NCBI GenBank assembly: GCA_002482965.1
Contig: DLGZ01000069.1
Coordinates: 57,969-112,256 of the forward strand
Origin: Verrucomicrobiaceae bacterium UBA7681
GTDB lineage: Bacteria; Verrucomicrobiota; Verrucomicrobiia; Verrucomicrobiales; Verrucomicrobiaceae
Length of the DNA stretch: 54,288 bases
Direction: 5' to 3'
Shown here: positions 9,061 to 16,894 of the stretch, in pieces
Numbering within the stretch: position 1 is the first letter of the stretch
Layout of the letters: each line of letters opens with the position of its first letter
Translations under genes and position numbers: made by a program
The notes under the pieces: model-generated
Told to the model about the DNA's origin: nothing
The model's input: only the letters and a program-made list of their open reading frames with translations
The model's database searches: none

Positions 9061-9557
9061 GCAAAAACTGCGCATTAGACCATAAAATAAGAATTACACT
9101 TTTATGCACTCTCTATTTCATTGTTGCGGCGCTAGTCTCAAAGATAAATGGAGCTGAGCTTGATGACATTACTGTTGAAATTAAGGCCTGTATCAAAGCT
9201 TTAGAAGAGGCGGGGGCAGATCAAACTGTTACTGAAGGGGTGGCAATCAGGCTAGGATGCCTTATTGTAAAAATAGAGGATGACCCGCGTGTGTTCGAGG
9301 CAGCTCCAAGTCTTCTTGAATTGATTATAACAAACAAAAAATGCAGTCTTGTAAAGATACCTGATTGGCTGCTGCTTGTTGAAGATTATCAACTTGCCAT
9401 TAAAAAGATGGGAACTGCGGATGAAATTGATCCCCCATTTACTTTTGGAAGAAGTAAAAATCGTTTTTTAGCGTCTTTTGCTGAGTATGCCCTAGGGCGA
9501 ATAAATGCAAAAAAGGCAGCAGGGGGCAAAGAAAAAACATACCCAAAGGGCGGATAA
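9057..9557 (+). CDS. Exported 166-aa protein; candidate immunity protein for tip 1
   Basis: The start ATG at 9057 overlaps the stop of the tip-1 gene in an ATGA, which argues for translational coupling and decides the start over a TTG at 9048. The N-terminus has basic residues and then a hydrophobic run (ITLLCTLYFIVAALV, about residues 13-27), ending near KINGA; this looks like a signal peptide or anchor. The mature part is mixed helical, with cysteines in IKACIKAL, RLGCLIV and NKKCSLV, and a basic tail. I recognise no family. Position, coupling, size and AT-rich composition fit the RHS toxin/immunity pattern. An exported immunity protein would suggest that the toxin acts in the cell envelope. 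Confidence 0.65.
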   Translation: MSKNCALDHKIRITLLCTLYFIVAALVSKINGAELDDITVEIKACIKALEEAGADQTVTEGVAIRLGCLIVKIEDDPRVFEAAPSLLELIITNKKCSLVKIPDWLLLVEDYQLAIKKMGTADEIDPPFTFGRSKNRFLASFAEYALGRINAKKAAGGKEKTYPKGG

Positions 9558-9706
9558 AATGCTGTTGCTGCAAGATCGCTTGAGTAGAAGCTTCAACTCA
9601 AGGAGGGCTCGGGAGCACTGAATGCTTGGAGGTTGCAGAAGTGTTTTTTAATTATGCGCATCGCGGCCCCCTTTTGACAAGTGGGGAGGTTAAGCGGTGC
9701 ATGCAA

Positions 9707-10300
9707 TCACGGCATCAATTGAATCAGCACCTGTTGATTGAGGATGTTTCTGCCCAATACTTTGAATTCGCAGCCGGTGCGTTCAATGAACTCAAAAAAG
9801 GCGCGGAACTCGTGCTCTTCGAATCCTTTATAATTGTAAAATTCGTCGAAAAGAAGGACGGGGGACTGCTGCAGGAGATGGTCTTGAAGGAGATGAAGCA
9901 CGCATGCTGCGGATGATCCCAGGTCGCAGTCAATGTGCACAGCTTTCAATCTGTCTGTGGCATGGTTTGCCAGCCAGGCGGGAAGAGTTTGATCGAACAG
10001 CCCTGGGTGGATTTGCACATTGTTTTCAAAACGCAGCGCACTGGGATCACAGCTGAACCTGCCTTTGGGGCAGCTTGGAACCCAGTCTTCAGGCAGTCCT
10101 TCGAAGGAGTCGAAGCCATGAAAGTGGGAATCGGGACGCACCTTGGCCATGTAATTGATGGACGATCCTTTCCAGATACCGAATTCCAGGCACACGTCAT
10201 CCGCCTCGATCATGGAGAGGTAGCGGTGCCAGATGTGTGGACGCGTCTTAAACTGCTCGGGCGCGGACATGATCTGGTCTTTTAGGTCTTGGATGGTCAT
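9707..10300 (-). CDS. Class I SAM-dependent methyltransferase (TylF/FkbM-like)
   Basis: A 197-aa protein. The SAM-binding motif I is CLEFGIWKGSSINYMA (about residues 37-52), followed by FHGFDSFEGLPEDW (about 60-73), a hallmark of methyltransferases found near glycan and secondary-metabolite genes. Downstream are AVHIDCDLGSS (motif III region) and LLFDEFYNYKGFEEHE, where acidic residues could bind a metal. It is about the usual length for a stand-alone catalytic domain. It lies alone on the minus strand between tip cassettes 1 and 2, so it is probably an independent insertion. The glycosyltransferase-methyltransferase fusion at 11978 suggests a shared link to surface glycans, but the substrate is unknown. 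Confidence 0.8.
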   Translation of the reverse strand: MTIQDLKDQIMSAPEQFKTRPHIWHRYLSMIEADDVCLEFGIWKGSSINYMAKVRPDSHFHGFDSFEGLPEDWVPSCPKGRFSCDPSALRFENNVQIHPGLFDQTLPAWLANHATDRLKAVHIDCDLGSSAACVLHLLQDHLLQQSPVLLFDEFYNYKGFEEHEFRAFFEFIERTGCEFKVLGRNILNQQVLIQLMP

Positions 10301-10317
10301 GGTGAACTGCGTGCTTA

Positions 10318-10346
10318 TTTTTAATGCGAATAGGCTTGTATGCCAA
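10318..10346 (-). promoter_or_regulatory. Candidate sigma-70-type promoter of the methyltransferase gene
   Basis: Read on the minus strand: TTGGCA, a 17-bp spacer, then TAAAAA, with predicted initiation about 10-15 bases before the methyltransferase start at 10300. Match quality is moderate. It lies in the short AT-rich gap shared with the second tip cassette. Confidence 0.4.
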
Positions 10347-10447
10347 AGCCAAATGCTTGAACATGAAGTGATATATTCTTAACTGCATTACCAAACACAT
10401 CCGGCTTGTTGTGAGCAAGCGGATAAAAAGCATAAAGATTAAATCAT

Positions 10448-11326
10448 ATGAGCGCAAGACTTCAATCTCTCGGCAAGCTGGAGGCAAAGGTCGTCTGCCA
10501 GCACATCTGGGGCGCGCGCCAGGGGCACCGGGACGAACTCATCCTGCGTGACCGCGACGCCACGACCAGCAGAAGCGAAAGCTCTGGAGAATTCCTCAAT
10601 GAGCGACTGTGGTGCCTGATGGATTACTACGATCCAACCAGCATCGTGGACAACGGTGCCAACATCGTGGAGCGCTACCGCTTCAGCGCCTTCGGCCAGC
10701 GCAGCATCTTGGCCCCGGATTTCAGCCCGCTGGACACCAGCGGCTACGATTGGGACTTCGCCTTCAAAGGGCAGTTCCTGGATCTGGACACCGGCTACTA
10801 CAATTATGGCTACCGCTATTACTCGCCTGAGCTGGGCAGATGGTTGAGCAGGGATCCGATGGGTGAAAAAGGAGGGCTTAATCTGTATGACATGTGTGGT
10901 AATGATCCAGTCAACTTGTACGATTATCTGGGCTTGGAATGGAAGCGGGGCGGGACATCCGTGCAATTTGCTCAGAGAGACATTCCTTGTGAGTGCTATA
11001 CAGCCAAGGTTAAAATAAAGGGGTGGCGCTTGTTTGACAAGCCTGGCGCTCCTACAACCGACAGAAACGATTTTAGAACTGAAGTTGAAATTGTGATTCA
11101 AATCGGTGACACATCGAGCACGATAACAACTAAGAGCTGGCAGGGGCTGTATATCCAGCAAAGTCCCGCGATTTGGCTCACACCGATACAAGCGATTCTT
11201 GATGGCATCAAATGCGATCAAATTGATTCACTCAAAACAAAAATTGAAAGTCAGGGGGATGCGCTCGAAAAGGCGAACCCCATTGACCCAAAAGACCCGT
11301 TTAAAGGACTGGTTCCTGCCCAATGA
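10448..11326 (+). CDS. RHS tip cassette 2: RHS core fragment fused to an unknown C-terminal toxin domain
   Basis: A 292-aa protein built like the gene at 7912. It has the 15-residue leader (MSARLQSLGKLEAKV), an RHS core copy ending GRWLSRDPM...GGLNLY...YLGL (to about residue 163), and then a unique 129-residue tip. The tip contains CECYTAKVKIKGW, a hydrophilic central part and a lysine/proline-rich end (KANPIDPKDPFKGL). No catalytic motif is recognised. The drop to AT-rich composition begins just after the core. The stop codon overlaps the start of the next gene (ATGA), as in cassette 1. There is no signal peptide and no ribosome-binding site. Confidence 0.85.
   Translation: MSARLQSLGKLEAKVVCQHIWGARQGHRDELILRDRDATTSRSESSGEFLNERLWCLMDYYDPTSIVDNGANIVERYRFSAFGQRSILAPDFSPLDTSGYDWDFAFKGQFLDLDTGYYNYGYRYYSPELGRWLSRDPMGEKGGLNLYDMCGNDPVNLYDYLGLEWKRGGTSVQFAQRDIPCECYTAKVKIKGWRLFDKPGAPTTDRNDFRTEVEIVIQIGDTSSTITTKSWQGLYIQQSPAIWLTPIQAILDGIKCDQIDSLKTKIESQGDALEKANPIDPKDPFKGLVPAQ
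10493..10861 (+). repeat. RHS core direct repeat, copy 3 of 3
   Basis: Same 369-bp segment as at 6395-6763 and 7957-8325, same strand, with divergent sequence following. Confidence 0.9.
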
Positions 11327-11880
11327 AGATCGCAGTTCATATTTTGCTTGCATGGCTGCTTGTGGCTGAGCTTCCGGGTCAGGCCCCTGATCAAACGCTG
11401 AAAAGTTCAATCGCGTTTGGTGAGGCATTGTCACGCCTCTTGAAGCTACCCTCCACGCATGTCATTTTTGATACGGATGGATCTGTGACTGGCATAGCCT
11501 GTCCAGGTGGATTTAATGATGAGGTGGCTGAAACTCTGCACTTATTTCCCCGGTTGAGATCTCTAAGAATCCAAGGGGACAAATTGAGTGATCGAGGCTA
11601 CAAGGATATAGGACGGGTGAAAAATCTGGAAGAACTCAGCATTGTTGACGGCAATGTGAGTGATTCAGATTTGGAGAACTTGACTGGGCATGCCAAGCTC
11701 GTTTTTCTCGAAATTTCCAATTCACCGGAGGCAGGATCCAGCAGATTGACTGACAAAGCCGTTTCTTCGATCATCAGATGTAAAAAACTCAAAACCTTGA
11801 TTGTTTTAAATTCGAACTTGTCGAAAAGCGGCTTTGAAAAATTGGAAATGGCGATTCCAGGATTGAAGGTGTCATACTAG
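11323..11880 (+). CDS. Exported leucine-rich-repeat-like protein; candidate immunity protein for tip 2
   Basis: A 185-aa protein starting in the ATGA overlap with tip-2. Residues 1-20 (MKIAVHILLAWLLVAELPGQ) look like a signal peptide. From about residue 65 there are repeated strand-turn units of about 24 residues with spaced leucines (LFPRLRSLRIQG, VKNLEELSIVDG, HAKLVFLEISN, CKKLKTLIVLN), as in leucine-rich-repeat proteins of the RNI-like kind, each with a following DxxLENL or TDKAVSSI-like helix. LRR scaffolds bind proteins, so a toxin-binding role is reasonable. That role is inferred from gene position and coupling, not from a recognised immunity family. Confidence 0.65.
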   Translation: MKIAVHILLAWLLVAELPGQAPDQTLKSSIAFGEALSRLLKLPSTHVIFDTDGSVTGIACPGGFNDEVAETLHLFPRLRSLRIQGDKLSDRGYKDIGRVKNLEELSIVDGNVSDSDLENLTGHAKLVFLEISNSPEAGSSRLTDKAVSSIIRCKKLKTLIVLNSNLSKSGFEKLEMAIPGLKVSY

Positions 11881-11977
11881 CAGACCGTCGGACTTGGACA
11901 ATAAAGGCGCTGAGAATCGGCTGTATGATTTTCGATTCATCAGGGTGCGGAGTTAATGTTTGGACATGGATTTCTTT

Positions 11978-13429
11978 ATGAAGCATCTGCTTTTAAAAAC
12001 ACCAGGGTTCCTTGGGGACGAGGTGGTATTTACCGGGGTCATTCGAGAACTGAAACTCCAGACCGGATGGCAGATCAGCGTCAGAACAACCAGGCCGGAC
12101 TTATGGCTGGGCAATCCCTATGTGACCCATGTCAATCCTGACGAGGGTTATATGGAGTTTCTGGAGCAGGATTATTGCCCTGCTTATTACAGGTCGAACC
12201 AAACTCCGGTTCACTTTCTGGAGCAGTATCTCCAGGACATTCGCGCTGCTTTGAATATCGACGGGAACCAACGAGTCAGTAAGTTCGCTGGAGAGGTGAT
12301 GCCAACACCTGAAGAAGTACTGACTCCTCCTTATGATCTGCCGCCTCGGTACTGGATTATCGTGGCCGGATGGAAGCAAGGAATGCCGATCAAGGCCTGG
12401 CCCGTCTCGTATTGTCAGGAAGTGGTGGATTCATTACGAGGGCGAATGGCGTTTGTTCAGGCTGGCGTGAGATCCAGCTGGCACCCACCGCTGCGCGGCG
12501 TGACGAATGTGGTGGGAAAAACCACTCTACGGCAGCTCATCAGCCTCATCTACCATGCCGAGGGAGTTATCTGTCCCATCACATCCATCATGCATCTCGC
12601 TGCCGCGATTCCCGCTTCAGAGAAGTCGGTCTTCAAAATCCGTCCCTGTGTGGTGGTGGCCGGAGGCCGCGAGGCTCCGCACTACATCAACTACCCGATG
12701 CACCGCGTCATCCATCTGGTTGGGCAACTCGACTGCTGTGCCACGGGAGGTTGTGGCAAAAGCCATTTTGGCCCCGGGCAATGCCCCTACCCAGTGAATG
12801 AGCGTGGTGACACGGTCCCCCGCTGCATGACACTGATCAAACCCGCTGACGTGGTGGCCGCCATTGAATTCAATTACCGTGGGGATGCGTCACTGCCGCA
12901 GAGATTGGGGAAAGTGGAAGCCTTGCACCGCCGGCTGCAGCGCTACAGCGGCGCGCATTACGGACTGATGATCGGCGGAGATCCAGACGGGGTGGCAATT
13001 CAGTTGTTGCGAGGGGACTCCCGCCTCCATCTGACACTGATATCTCGTAAAGTCCTCCTCGAGGCAGGTCATGGCAGTCCACTGGAAGACAAAGAAGGAT
13101 CATTCAGTGATTTTGCCGGCGATCGATATCGCTTCGTCACCACGTCTGCGAAAGAAGCCCTCCAACATGTCGAAGACCGTTCCATTGACTTCATTTGCAT
13201 GTCAGATGAGGAGAGGGTGGAATCACAGCATCAGGAGTTGAGTCGGTGGGTCAAAAAGTTGAAGCCAGGAGGTTTCATCTGCGGCTACGGCTATGATCGT
13301 CCATCGCCGTACCATCGGGAGATCAAGCGTGCCGTGGATGAATTTGCCAATTTGCATGGCAAGAAAGTAGCCAGAGACAAGGACAATACCTGGTTTATTG
13401 ATGACTTGGGCTCACCAACGGACGCATGA
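11978..13429 (+). CDS. Family 9 glycosyltransferase fused to a class I methyltransferase-like domain
   Basis: A 483-aa protein. The N-terminal two-thirds match the heptosyltransferase (GT9) pattern: an opening MKHLLLKTPGFLGDEVVFTG, the nucleotide-sugar region GWKQGMPIKAWP, VGKTTLRQLISLIYHAEG and PITSIMHLAAA. It also has the VVVAGGREAPHY...QLDCCATGGC segment with clustered cysteines found in a subset of GT9 enzymes. From about residue 310 a second domain resembles a Rossmann-type methyltransferase (GLMIGGDPDGVA, SIDFICMSDEE, WVKKLKPGGFICGYGYD) with a degenerate SAM motif. It probably acts on surface polysaccharide or glycoprotein. I chose the ATG at 11978 because GT9 proteins start with this strand; an ATG at 11966 and a TTG at 11960 are alternatives. 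Confidence 0.75.
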   Translation: MKHLLLKTPGFLGDEVVFTGVIRELKLQTGWQISVRTTRPDLWLGNPYVTHVNPDEGYMEFLEQDYCPAYYRSNQTPVHFLEQYLQDIRAALNIDGNQRVSKFAGEVMPTPEEVLTPPYDLPPRYWIIVAGWKQGMPIKAWPVSYCQEVVDSLRGRMAFVQAGVRSSWHPPLRGVTNVVGKTTLRQLISLIYHAEGVICPITSIMHLAAAIPASEKSVFKIRPCVVVAGGREAPHYINYPMHRVIHLVGQLDCCATGGCGKSHFGPGQCPYPVNERGDTVPRCMTLIKPADVVAAIEFNYRGDASLPQRLGKVEALHRRLQRYSGAHYGLMIGGDPDGVAIQLLRGDSRLHLTLISRKVLLEAGHGSPLEDKEGSFSDFAGDRYRFVTTSAKEALQHVEDRSIDFICMSDEERVESQHQELSRWVKKLKPGGFICGYGYDRPSPYHREIKRAVDEFANLHGKKVARDKDNTWFIDDLGSPTDA

Positions 13430-13573
13430 ATTTCGGATAAAGCCTCGCTTTGATTGGGTTAAAAAGAAGCGGCTGCTTCATGCTCTATTCAGCCACCCTT
13501 GTCGGCGTTGATGCCATGGAGATGGAAAACAATTCTGGGCCGGGTGAGATGCGGACATTGCAAGAACCTTAAT

Positions 13574-13918
13574 CTATTCAAGCATGGAGACGGGCGGTTC
13601 GCTCTCTCCGTGCTCCCATTTCCTGACACCTTTGGCGAGGGCCTGAACCTTGTGACCCATAGCATACTGACCCAGCCCCAGAATTCGACGCGCCTTCAAT
13701 ACCGAATCTGCGGGAGGCTGCTCGCCAGCCGGGTAGTAGGCGAGGAACGAAAGGATGCCCGGCCACTTGGAGACGACGGTCTATCGCTCGTCACGCTCCC
13801 AGCGGTAGTAAACCTTGCGCAGTGTGCCGAGCTGCTGTGCCACTGCCTTCTGCCGCAAATGCAGCATTTGCCGTCGATTGCGAAGATGCTGGCCCAGGTG
13901 GCTGGCTTGGTGGACCAT
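13574..13918 (-). pseudogene. Decayed helix-turn-helix (XRE-like) regulator with an in-frame stop
   Basis: Reading the minus strand from ATG 13918 gives 114 codons with a single in-frame TAG at 13781-13783. Before it: LGQHLRNRRQMLHLRQKAVA, QQLG, YYRWERDER. After it: KWPGILSFLAYYP, then RRILGLGQYAMGHKVQALA, VRKWEHGESEPPVSMLE. Both halves match a widespread small regulator family with two HTH units, each ending in a WE-x-G motif with an FLGY-type linker between. Conserved small residues of the HTH turn are altered in both halves, which supports real decay rather than sequencing error. I see no trace of an adjacent transposase. Confidence 0.7.
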
Positions 13919-14024
13919 GCCTTTCTTTGGAATTATGAATGATTTAAGTGCGTCATGCGCAACTCGAATCGTAAAGTAGCAAAATTGGGTGACACGTTTT
14001 TCGGGGACCTGTTTTATTGAAGCT

Positions 14025-15617
14025 TTACCGCCTCTTCGATAGCACAGCAGTCGATACGTGCTTCGCTTCGCCTACCTGCAGTTTGATGGGCAAGGGGGTG
14101 GGTTGATTGAGTTTGATGATTTGTGTGCGCCACTCTTCGCCTTTGAGGGCGATTTCAAATTCCAGCAGGCCTCCGTAGACGATGCCGTAGCGGTTGGTGT
14201 TGCGAATGCGCAGGGTGCCGGCAGATGTGGCGGCTGTGGCGAAGCCGCTGCGATCTGGCTTGAAGGTTTCGGTCTTTCCGGCGAGTTCGACTGTCATGGG
14301 TTGATTGAAGGCGGAAAAGGCTTCGAACACGGTGACGGTGCCTGCGAGTTCGATCTGGTTGTCGCTGATGATTTCTGCGCGCCGAATGGTCAGGCTTTGT
14401 GCGGCCTGCGGGGTGCCAAAAAAAGCGATACCGGGAGTGCGGCTGGCGCCTTCGGTGCCTTTTGGATGAACAGTGTAGCGGGCAAACATGCCTTCCAGCA
14501 TGTGCTCGGCGACGTGGCAGTGGGTGAGCCAGGTGCCGGGATTGTCGGCGCGCATGTCGGCGACTTTCATGCTGGCGGGCAGCAGTTCGACCACATCCGT
14601 GCGGCGGCGGCCTTCTTCGATCACTTTCATGCCGTGCCAGTGCGCGGTGTGGAAGTCCTGCTCCGAGCCGAGGGCGAAAAGATACCAGCGCACGCGCTCG
14701 CCTTCATTCATCTCCAGGCCGGGCAAGTTGCCAAAAGTGTAGCCATTGATGGCGAAGCGTGAATGGATTTCGATGAACTCCATCGTCTCCGCCCAGGTCT
14801 TGGTCGGAATGCCGCTGGCGGTATTGACGTATTCATAGGCTTCGCGTGCCTCGGCATCGAGGCCGCTTTCGTCGAAGATGAGGTAGAGCATCGCCATTTC
14901 GCGGTCCACGTCTTTGGGCGTGCCGTCTGGCCGTGCGCGTTTGGGATCGGTGACGATGATGCTGCCGACGAGGCCGAGATTGACCTCGCCTTCACCGGTG
15001 ACATGGCTGTGATAGAGCCATGCTTTGGAGCTTGGTTCATTTGGCAGCGGGCCGGAGCTTTCATCAAGCTGCCAGACATAGGTGAAGGTGGCACCGGGGC
15101 CGACGGCGGCTCCTTTGCCGGGATTGGGTGGGAAGTAGGCTCCTTCGCTGTCTTTGTCATAGCGTACACCGTGAGGATGCATGGAGAGCGGCTGCGTGGT
15201 GCGATTGAGGAAGGTGACGGCCAGCGTCTCGCCCACCACGCCACGCAAGACCGGCCCCATGATGCCGAGACGCGGTGTGGGCAGCATTTTTGCAGTAAAG
15301 GTGGCATCCGTGTACTGCACGTAGCGCAGCTTGCCCACGCGCTCGTGATTGCTGGTGGCGGAAGGTGGCAGGGGCGTACCACACATAGGCTCGCTCACCA
15401 CCGGCGCGTAGTCCCATAGCTCGGGTTCGGCGGCGATGTAGTAGCGCTTTGTCTTTGCGGGATCGGGCTTGCGGCCAAAGGAAATGCCTCCCGTGTCGCC
15501 CGTCTGCACTGTCACGGTGGGCTGCAACTGCGGCGGTGGTTTAGGATCAGCAGCATCCTGCGCCCACAACGGCATGAATGCCGTCAGCAGGAGGGGAAGG
15601 TGTGACAGCATTTTCAT
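14025..15617 (-). CDS. Secreted multicopper oxidase
   Basis: A 530-aa protein with a signal peptide (residues 1 to about 19, ending PLWAQ). The copper ligands are in the usual order: HPHG at 147-150, HSH at 203-205, HTAHWHG at 323-329, and HCHVAEHMLEGM at 366-377, where C367 (type 1 site), H372 and M377 are in place. Together these give a complete type 1 plus trinuclear type 2/3 centre, so the enzyme should be active in the periplasm or outside. It has two recognisable cupredoxin units and an extra C-terminal beta domain (about 395-500). The substrate is unknown; oxidation of Cu(I), Fe(II), Mn(II) or phenols is possible. It is divergent from the SCO gene, and the 94-bp gap must hold both promoters, though I see no clear boxes. 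Confidence 0.88.
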   Translation of the reverse strand: MKMLSHLPLLLTAFMPLWAQDAADPKPPPQLQPTVTVQTGDTGGISFGRKPDPAKTKRYYIAAEPELWDYAPVVSEPMCGTPLPPSATSNHERVGKLRYVQYTDATFTAKMLPTPRLGIMGPVLRGVVGETLAVTFLNRTTQPLSMHPHGVRYDKDSEGAYFPPNPGKGAAVGPGATFTYVWQLDESSGPLPNEPSSKAWLYHSHVTGEGEVNLGLVGSIIVTDPKRARPDGTPKDVDREMAMLYLIFDESGLDAEAREAYEYVNTASGIPTKTWAETMEFIEIHSRFAINGYTFGNLPGLEMNEGERVRWYLFALGSEQDFHTAHWHGMKVIEEGRRRTDVVELLPASMKVADMRADNPGTWLTHCHVAEHMLEGMFARYTVHPKGTEGASRTPGIAFFGTPQAAQSLTIRRAEIISDNQIELAGTVTVFEAFSAFNQPMTVELAGKTETFKPDRSGFATAATSAGTLRIRNTNRYGIVYGGLLEFEIALKGEEWRTQIIKLNQPTPLPIKLQVGEAKHVSTAVLSKRR

Positions 15618-15711
15618 GCCGCTGATTGCTGGTGGCTCTGGCAGTGGGCAAGACCTCCCCTGTGTCGAAATCGTCGCTTACGTTTTCAGGTGGATGTTGA
15701 AATCGTGCGTG

Positions 15712-16269
15712 ATGAAACTTCACCATCTCCTGGCGGCCTGTCTGCTGAGCCTGCCAGCGAATGCGCAGGAACTTGCCATTGGCGACAAGGTTCCCGATTG
15801 CGAACTGACGGACGCGAATGGGAAGGCTCTGAACATCAGCCACTTTCGAGGCCGTGCGCTGGCGGTGACATTCATCTTCACACGCTGTCCGCTGCCGGAT
15901 TTCTGCCCCAGACTGACATCTCACTTCAAGGCGGCGCAGCAGGAGCTGGCAAAGACTGGTGAGGATGACTGGCATCTGCTTTCGCTCAGCTTTGATCCCG
16001 AGCATGACACACCCCAGCAGCTCACGCGATATGCCAAGGCGCAAGGGGCCGACGCGACGCACTGGACTTTTGCCACTGGCAAGCGGGTAAGCGAGTTCGG
16101 GGCATCAGTGGGTCTCGAAGTGACGATCAAGGATGGGCTCATCAATCATAATCTGCGCACCCTCGTGGTGGATGCTGCGGGCCGCGTGCAGTGCATCTTC
16201 AAAGGCAGCGACTGGACGGCGCAGGATCTCGCGTGGGAAATGCAGAAGGCTATGCCTGCAAAGGAGTGA
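15712..16269 (+). CDS. SCO1/SenC-family copper chaperone or thioredoxin-like protein
   Basis: A 185-aa protein with a signal peptide (MKLHHLLAACLLSLPANAQ). It has a thioredoxin fold: VPDCELTDANGKALNISHFRGRALAVTFIF, then TRCPLPDFCPRL with C59 and C65, and the distal metal-binding histidine H146 in LINHNLRTLVVD. SCO proteins deliver copper to cytochrome oxidase CuA or act as thiol reductases. The cysteine spacing is CxxxxxC rather than the classical CxxxC, as in a subgroup I recall from Planctomycetes/Verrucomicrobia. It is divergent from the multicopper oxidase, so a shared copper role is likely. An ATG at 15694 is an alternative start. The last 20 bases overlap the convergent gene. Confidence 0.85.
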   Translation: MKLHHLLAACLLSLPANAQELAIGDKVPDCELTDANGKALNISHFRGRALAVTFIFTRCPLPDFCPRLTSHFKAAQQELAKTGEDDWHLLSLSFDPEHDTPQQLTRYAKAQGADATHWTFATGKRVSEFGASVGLEVTIKDGLINHNLRTLVVDAAGRVQCIFKGSDWTAQDLAWEMQKAMPAKE

Positions 16270-16870
16270 CGCTGCGCCGACGCCGTGTGAAAAGACCGAG
16301 CGAGCCTAGGAGCAGTAGCAGGGCGCGCCCGGGCTCGGGCACAACGATAGGAGCGCCGGTGTCGTCATAAGCCCAGTCTTTGATGAGGCCGCCGGGAACG
16401 TTGTTGGTCAGGACGACACGCATCCAGCCATAGTAGGGGCCGACGGAATCGTTGGTGGTGAACATGAAGCCGAGGTAACCTTCGACGCCGGGCTGGAATT
16501 GATTGCTGTCGAGGCCGAGATGCGAGACGGGGTCTCCCGAGCCGCCTTCACCGGTGGAGTAGAACAGGCTGGAATCCACCACAGTGCCATAACTCAAATT
16601 CACAATGGGATCATCGTTGTTAAGGCCGAGCCTTGCGGGCTGGAAGGCCGCGCTGTTGCCGATGGCGGAGCCGCCGAAAAAGGGGTTGATGTCCCAGCCG
16701 GTGAAGGTGGAGGTGCTGAATGCACCGGTGTCGATGTCGATGTAAACACCGTCGAAGTCAGTGGGAATGGTGATATTTTGCAAGCCGCTGTAGATGACGG
16801 CGGCCCGCGCTGGCGGGCAGACGGCAAACAGCAGCAACGCTGTGGCAAGAAGAGTGCGATTGAGTTTCAT
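16250..16870 (-). CDS. PEP-CTERM sorted secreted protein
   Basis: A protein of about 206 aa starting MKLNRTLLATALLLFAVCPPARA (signal peptide). The middle is a beta-rich domain of unknown function with GYLGFMFTTND and YYGWMRVVLTN, a pattern common in PEP-CTERM proteins. The C-terminus is VPEPGRALLLLLGSLGLFTRRRR: PEP motif, membrane segment, Arg cluster. PEP-CTERM tails are recognised by an exosortase and the protein is then anchored or released at the surface. No exosortase is in this window. The ATG at 16885 is an upstream alternative, but the Lys-rich signal peptide start at 16870 is better. It follows the 2778-aa protein gene on the same strand by 25 bp. Confidence 0.85.
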   Translation of the reverse strand: MKLNRTLLATALLLFAVCPPARAAVIYSGLQNITIPTDFDGVYIDIDTGAFSTSTFTGWDINPFFGGSAIGNSAAFQPARLGLNNDDPIVNLSYGTVVDSSLFYSTGEGGSGDPVSHLGLDSNQFQPGVEGYLGFMFTTNDSVGPYYGWMRVVLTNNVPGGLIKDWAYDDTGAPIVVPEPGRALLLLLGSLGLFTRRRRSVTPLQA

Positions 16871-16894
16871 AAAAGAATCGGGCACAGTGAACGA

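Noticed and set aside
9626..9916. 96-codon plus-strand frame
   Set aside because: Antisense to the methyltransferase gene, which has clear motifs on the minus strand.
13499..13942. 147-codon plus-strand frame
   Set aside because: The opposite strand carries the recognisable HTH pseudogene; the plus-strand frame has no domain.
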